From assembly GCF_047948215.1 (NCBI RefSeq), contig NC_134458.1:132683571-132747570 (forward strand): a stretch of DNA of 64,000 nt, in the 5' to 3' direction. This stretch comes from Lycorma delicatula. Lineage: Eukaryota > Arthropoda > Insecta > Hemiptera > Fulgoridae. This document shows, piece after piece, positions 59,461-64,000 of this stretch. Within the stretch, counting starts at the first letter, position 1; each line of letters begins with the position of its first letter. The position numbers and the translations under genes were made by a program. The notes beneath the pieces are model-generated. The model saw only the letters and a list, made by a program, of their open reading frames with translations, had not been told where the DNA came from and did not search any database.

Positions 59461-62400
59461 TTTTTATTAAATATATTGATTTATTAATAATTATTAACCT
59501 CTGATTGTAAAAAAATAACAATAAAAAAAAACAAAAAATATCATGAAATAAAATTTTATGTACTTTTCAATTTTAAAAAATGTGTATATATGTAATTTAA
59601 TAGGCATACAAGGAAGTCATGTGCTGTCCATATCAGACTTTTTTGTTCAATAAGCATTTTTTCTTAATATAATATCTGAAATAGTAAATGAGTAGAATTC
59701 TTACTAATATAACAAGTGGTCTGTTGATTTATTTTGTTGAAAGAAATTTAATATAGTGAATATTTTGCATTTTAAATGAAAATAATACTTTTAAAAATGA
59801 TTGGCATTAGCTTTGTACTCATACGAACAAGAACATGGTGAACAGGTCACAGTGGGTGTAGCTTGTGGAGCAAGGCCACAGTTAACTGCTTAGTAAATCA
59901 TAGCATTGTAACTTATGAGTAAATTAATAATAAGCATGTCACAGTGTAGGAAGAACTTTACATGGAGGCCTAGTGTGATGTCTTCGATTATCAAACTAGT
60001 TTGATTTTATGTCAGTGCCTTACCTATATTCAGCTTTGTGATTGTTTCATACAGATCACTTCTTCCTCAAAACTATTTTCAGAAAAGTATTTCTTTTCCA
60101 AAAAACAGGATGAATATGGAGATTATAATATTTAATGTGCTCATTCAACTTTTGTTTGAGAAAATCAAAAACATCAAAATGCTTCCAGTGTTGTTCTCAA
60201 ATACAATTAGTATTTGTCTGGGTCGGCTCTGATTTCCATGAAAAAATTATGATATTCATCCAGTTTTTGCCATTTTCTGTTAATTGGATGTGTGACAAAC
60301 CTGCAGTTACTTAGGTACTTATTAACCATTTTATGCTGACATCTTGTCATTACCATCATTATGATTAAAATATTAGATACATCATGAAATATTAAAATAT
60401 TACTACATAACATGGTTAAAATATTAAAAGTTTTAAAATTATAATATTATCAACATTCTTGGTGTCCACATTTATCATGAAAATTCATAAACATAAAAAA
60501 TAACAGCGTAATTAACTCATAGTTGATCACATTATTGAAAAATAAGATGGACATATACAAAGATAATAATCATAACTCAGATTTTACACAACACACCTAA
60601 AATTTACTTTCTTATTAAATTTTACAAAAAACTATATTAGATGAACAATCACAGTTCAGACAAAGTATATTTTTTGACTATATACTAAAATCAAATCACT
60701 TTAAAATTGGAGTCAGTAACAAAAACACCACCAGTAATTCTGTTGATGAAGAAGCCTATATAGCTGAAAATAATAGATTAGATCTGAAACGATCTGGAAG
60801 CACAATTTCCATTGATATTGAAAACAAGTTAAATACATTTTGAGTATTTTAATATGTTGTTTAATAATCTTTTGTTCAACAAAAATAATGAAATAAAAGC
60901 CTTTTGAGGTGTTGTGTAACATCTCAAATATAAAAATTACATTTTATAAAAATTATGTTTCAAGTTATGATATTAATTGGATGCTTAAAATAATTATAGG
61001 AGAAAAATTCACAAATTATAGAAATCTTAAAGAAAAAACAATTTGTAGAAGATCATGGTTCAAAGAAGAGCAGATATGATGAATCATTTGAGATGACTCT
61101 ATTTCCAGATAATAATTAAGGTGTTCTATACAAGAGAAAAATCATTGAAGTTCTGCAAGTAGACAATACGAGTGAAATAACTGAAGGTATGTGATAAGGG
61201 TAACATCAACCTACAAGAGATTGACTCAGGGAAGAATGGAATTATATATTATGCTGCATCTGACAACCAAGAGTTTAGGAGTAAATTCTATTTCTTAGAG
61301 CACAGTGATCAACTGAGCTGGAAAACTCATATTGATTTTATCAAAAATCATTTGATAAAAAAATTTTTTTTAAAAGGAAAATAGTAATTCCTTAATTCTG
61401 AGAAACGCAGTAATCAAGAACTACTTTATTTTTATTATCACAACTTTTTTTTATTTTCGTATTGTTTTTGTGGTCCATCATCAACTCATAATTTTGATTG
61501 AGTATTATAAAAAGAACAGTTGTGTACTGATTATAAAAAAGATCAGATTCATTTATAACAAATAATATCAGACAAAACAAAAAAATTATTTTTGTTTATT
61601 TTTGAAATAATTTTATATTCAGAACATATTTAACTAAATGTGCTATAAAAAGGATTAGCAACCGCAATCCTTTTTTAATTTTACTATATTTTTATATAAA
61701 TAAAATATAAGTAATAAGCTTAGAAAAGTTTGATTTCTTCTTCCTGAAAGTAATTCCTCATTATAAAACCAAGTTCTACTCGAGTGTAAATAATCTTTCA
61801 TTCTTCAAAAGAGCAGACTTTTGATTTAAAAGAGAATATTCTTTTGATGTTTACTTTAAACCACTGAGGCATTTACAGAGAAACTTTAAATGTCTTATTA
61901 TAAATACTCTGTTTCTGAAATCAGCCATATTACATGTACAGAATTTATCATGATTTTTTTCTCCCTATTTATGATATTTTCAACTTGTGTATACTTATTA
62001 AGTTAAAAATATCAGCCTCAGCCAAAACTAATAGCCACTATTTTTGCCAAGATAAGCAATACCTCAATTTTGAAAAATTTTAAAACAAAATTTTTTAATG
62101 TTTGCCCAGTCATATAAAATTTCAGTGTATTTGTTTTTAGTGTAACGTTTATGTAATTTTAGTTCTTGCAACCAATTATTATGAAAATTATTTTAAAATA
62201 ACTTTTTTTGTATATATTTTTAAAATACTCAATTTCTTTAAAATATTTTATACAATTTTAACAAATTGATTGTATTTTTTGTTAGGAGAACTGAACTTTT
62301 ACAAATATTTTTAGTTTTCAGGCAATTTTCATAGTTATTGAGAAAAGTCATTTTTCAAGATATTTCAATAACAGTTGGAGGTTCTCAATTAACTTGAATC

Positions 62401-63333
62401 TTTTTTTATCTATTTTCCACAGAAGGAATTTTATAATTTACCTAATTTATTTTATACTCTTTAAATTATTTCTCTTTGCATTCCTTTTTCTTCTTTTATC
62501 AAAATTAAATAAAGAAATAACAATATCATGTTCCAAGAGACCTAACAGATGTTCAGTAGTCCCTTTTTATAGTTTTCTATATTCCTTGTTTTAACTTTAC
62601 CAAGATGTTTCATCTTTGCAATTTTTCAATCAACATTTTTTCATACAGGCAGAAATATTAATCAATTCCAAATAAAACTTTTAAAAAATAATACCTTTTC
62701 AATCCTTTAAATTTCTTCTTTTTTTAAGTATTTATTATTATATTAAGGGTTTGTAAGCCACAAATAATTTGTTTTTAATTTGACAATCAACTTTAAAAAG
62801 ACTAAATTTAAAATAGAACTAAAAAAGTATAATTTATTACTTTCAAGTGCAATTTCTTTTTTGTTTGTTAAAAGGTTAACAATATTATTTATTAAATACT
62901 ATTCTTTAAATTGATGCAATGTTAACCTTAACAAAAGAAAACCTTTCAAATCCAGTCTCGAAAATCAAACCTTTTATATATTGCTGTATTTACTGAGCTA
63001 TTAAGGTGAATTAAAAGACTTAAGGTAGAAGAAAAATAAATTTTTCAATTTTTATGAATAGTTATTTTTATCTCTACTGATTTTTAAACTTTTTAAACTC
63101 CACAAGTAATCTTATAATACAGCAAAACTTTTAAAAATGTTCTAAGGTTAGATTCATATTTTTGTTCATGTATTCATATCCAGAAATGTAACAATCAAAA
63201 ATTAGTAGTCTACAGAAGCAAGACATGATATCAAAAAATTATTTAATTCTCTTATGAATTACCCGGCTGTGTAGTAATTCTTTCTTGGTTTGAATTGGAA
63301 ACAAAAGATATTTGTACTTTGTCAAGTTTGTGA

Positions 63334-63357
63334 AATTAGATTAGATTAGATTAGATT
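63334..63357. repeat. (ATTAG)n pentanucleotide repeat just before the S1 exon
   Basis: Nearly five units of ATTAG about 70 bp upstream of the acceptor at 63429. It is a simple repeat and does not match the insect telomere unit TTAGG. Confidence 0.8.
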
Positions 63358-63429
63358 GTTTTGCTTCTATGAAATAAATTCATCTAATAAATCATTATGT
63401 AATTCTTCTCTCAACTTTTTTTTTTACAG

Positions 63430-63658
63430 ACACTTCTTCAAGCGTCCAATGCACCTTTACCAGAATACAAAACAGCAGCAATTAAGAAGTCTCGGTTTGT
63501 ATTATCACATTATGGAGTTTTTAAAACATGCTGGGATTGGTTAATACTTATAGCAACATTTTATGTTGCAATTGTTGTACCATATAATGCAAGTTTTGTC
63601 AATACTGACCGACCATCCATGGTTAGTGATGTTGTTGTTGAAGCATTGTTTATAATAG
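63430..63658 (+). CDS. Elk: ELK-type potassium channel, exon coding pre-S1, S1 and start of S2
   Basis: Third channel exon, 229 bp, between TTTTTTTTACAG and GTAAGT, phase 0 in and phase 1 out. The peptide runs LPEYKTAAIKKSRFVLSHYG, then the S1 membrane segment CWDWLILIATFYVAIVVPYN, a short S1-S2 loop (ASFVNTDRPSMVSD), and VVVEALFII, the start of S2. WDWLIL.ATFYVA..VPYN is the strongest KCNH family signature in S1, and VVVEALFIIDI is the usual S2 start; the split codon at the exon end would give that Asp if the next exon starts with AC or AT. The remaining channel (S3-S6, GFGN-type pore, cyclic-nucleotide-binding homology domain) must lie beyond the window. A misleading ATG in frame +2 across this exon is a shadow. 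Confidence 0.95.
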
Positions 63659-64000
63659 GTAAGTTTTTTAATTTTATTTTAATATTAGTACATTTTATTA
63701 AGTTATATGGATTTAATTTATACTAGATCTAGTAAGAGCTTTACTAATATGCTATCATTTTAAATTTAATTTGTACTATCTTTTTTTTTTAAATTAAGCT
63801 TTACATTCATATTACAAAAAAAAATGTTGTTTGATTTAAAAAAAAAAATTGGTTCTGGACTAATCTGAACAAGTAGAGTAGGGTTACACCCATCTCTGTG
63901 CATCCTTATGTGTGTAGCTCAATACATTGAAGTAAAATGAAAGTAGTGAATATAAACCTCAGCTAAAAAGTTATTGAAAATAACTAATTAAAACAAGAAA
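63659..64000 (+). other. Elk: Start of the next ELK intron
   Basis: Begins with a consensus GTAAGT donor directly after the S2-start codons. The remaining 342 bases are AT-rich with no exon visible; the next coding exon (rest of S2) lies outside the window. Confidence 0.85.

Larger units (their letters stand above)
32612..63429 (+). other. Elk: ELK intron, about 30.8 kb
   Basis: Bounded by GTAAGT and TTTACAG with phase 0 on both sides. It contains the second hAT remnant, SINEs, a fold-back element, three transposase pseudogenes and several LINE fragments listed separately. The stretches 32640-36190, 38400-39850, 40960-42744, 43440-44080, 44650-45980, 49240-52230, 54330-55820, 56560-57490, 57990-59030 and 59460-63330 hold AT-rich DNA without a coding region I can support. 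A 33290-33440 block resembles 57870-57985 weakly (shared purine-rich stretch ending in GATCAGGG) and may be a further old repeat. Confidence 0.8.

Noticed and set aside
63334..63357. Telomere-like repeat
   Set aside because: The unit is ATTAG (TTAGA), not TTAGG, and it lies inside an intron with fewer than five units.
1..64000. Search for a novel defence, biosynthetic or regulatory gene system
   Set aside because: No cluster of host genes exists here; apart from the ELK exons, all recognisable coding material is from transposons.

Overview
This window looks like a piece of an insect nuclear genome. It is strongly AT-rich, has (TA)n/(TG)n microsatellites throughout, spliceosomal exons with GT..AG borders, and a dense load of decayed transposons and tRNA-derived SINEs. 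The transposon mix and SINE style would suit a hemipteran, but I cannot fix the order from the sequence alone.

Only one host gene is supported: three consecutive-looking coding exons, all on the + strand, of an ELK-type (KCNH) voltage-gated potassium channel. Exon at 19508-19645 encodes the end of the N-terminal PAS/PAC domain, exon at 32478-32611 the linker with a conserved RRRSRAVLY-type motif, and exon at 63430-63658 the pre-S1 segment, transmembrane S1 and the start of S2. Splice phases join in frame (1/1, then 0/0; the last exon ends in phase 1). Introns between them are about 12.8 kb and 30.8 kb. The first PAS-encoding exon(s) were not found and probably lie before the window; the rest of the channel (S2-S6, pore, cNBD) lies after it.

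Everything else appears to be intronic or upstream repeat-derived DNA. Region by region: 1-19.5 kb holds a hAT element with a clear 8-bp target duplication, a local duplication of its right end that was then hit by a 5'-truncated LINE, several SINE copies, an inverted-repeat structure that carries a near-identical 507-bp tandem duplication, and a ~950-bp interspersed repeat ending about 40 bp before the PAS exon. 19.6-32.5 kb holds a GC-richer unassigned block, a Jockey-like ORF1 remnant next to a pogo/Tigger transposase remnant, and an eroded LINE. 32.6-63.4 kb holds a second hAT carcass with a LINE inserted in it, a SINE with target duplications, a fold-back element, a run of three decayed IS630/Tc1-mariner-like transposases on the minus strand (one interrupted by a SINE), and several LINE reverse-transcriptase fragments.

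I did not find a previously undescribed biological system. The most useful leads are the ELK gene model, the repeat abutting its PAS exon, the recent tandem duplication, and the nested insertions whose order can be read directly.
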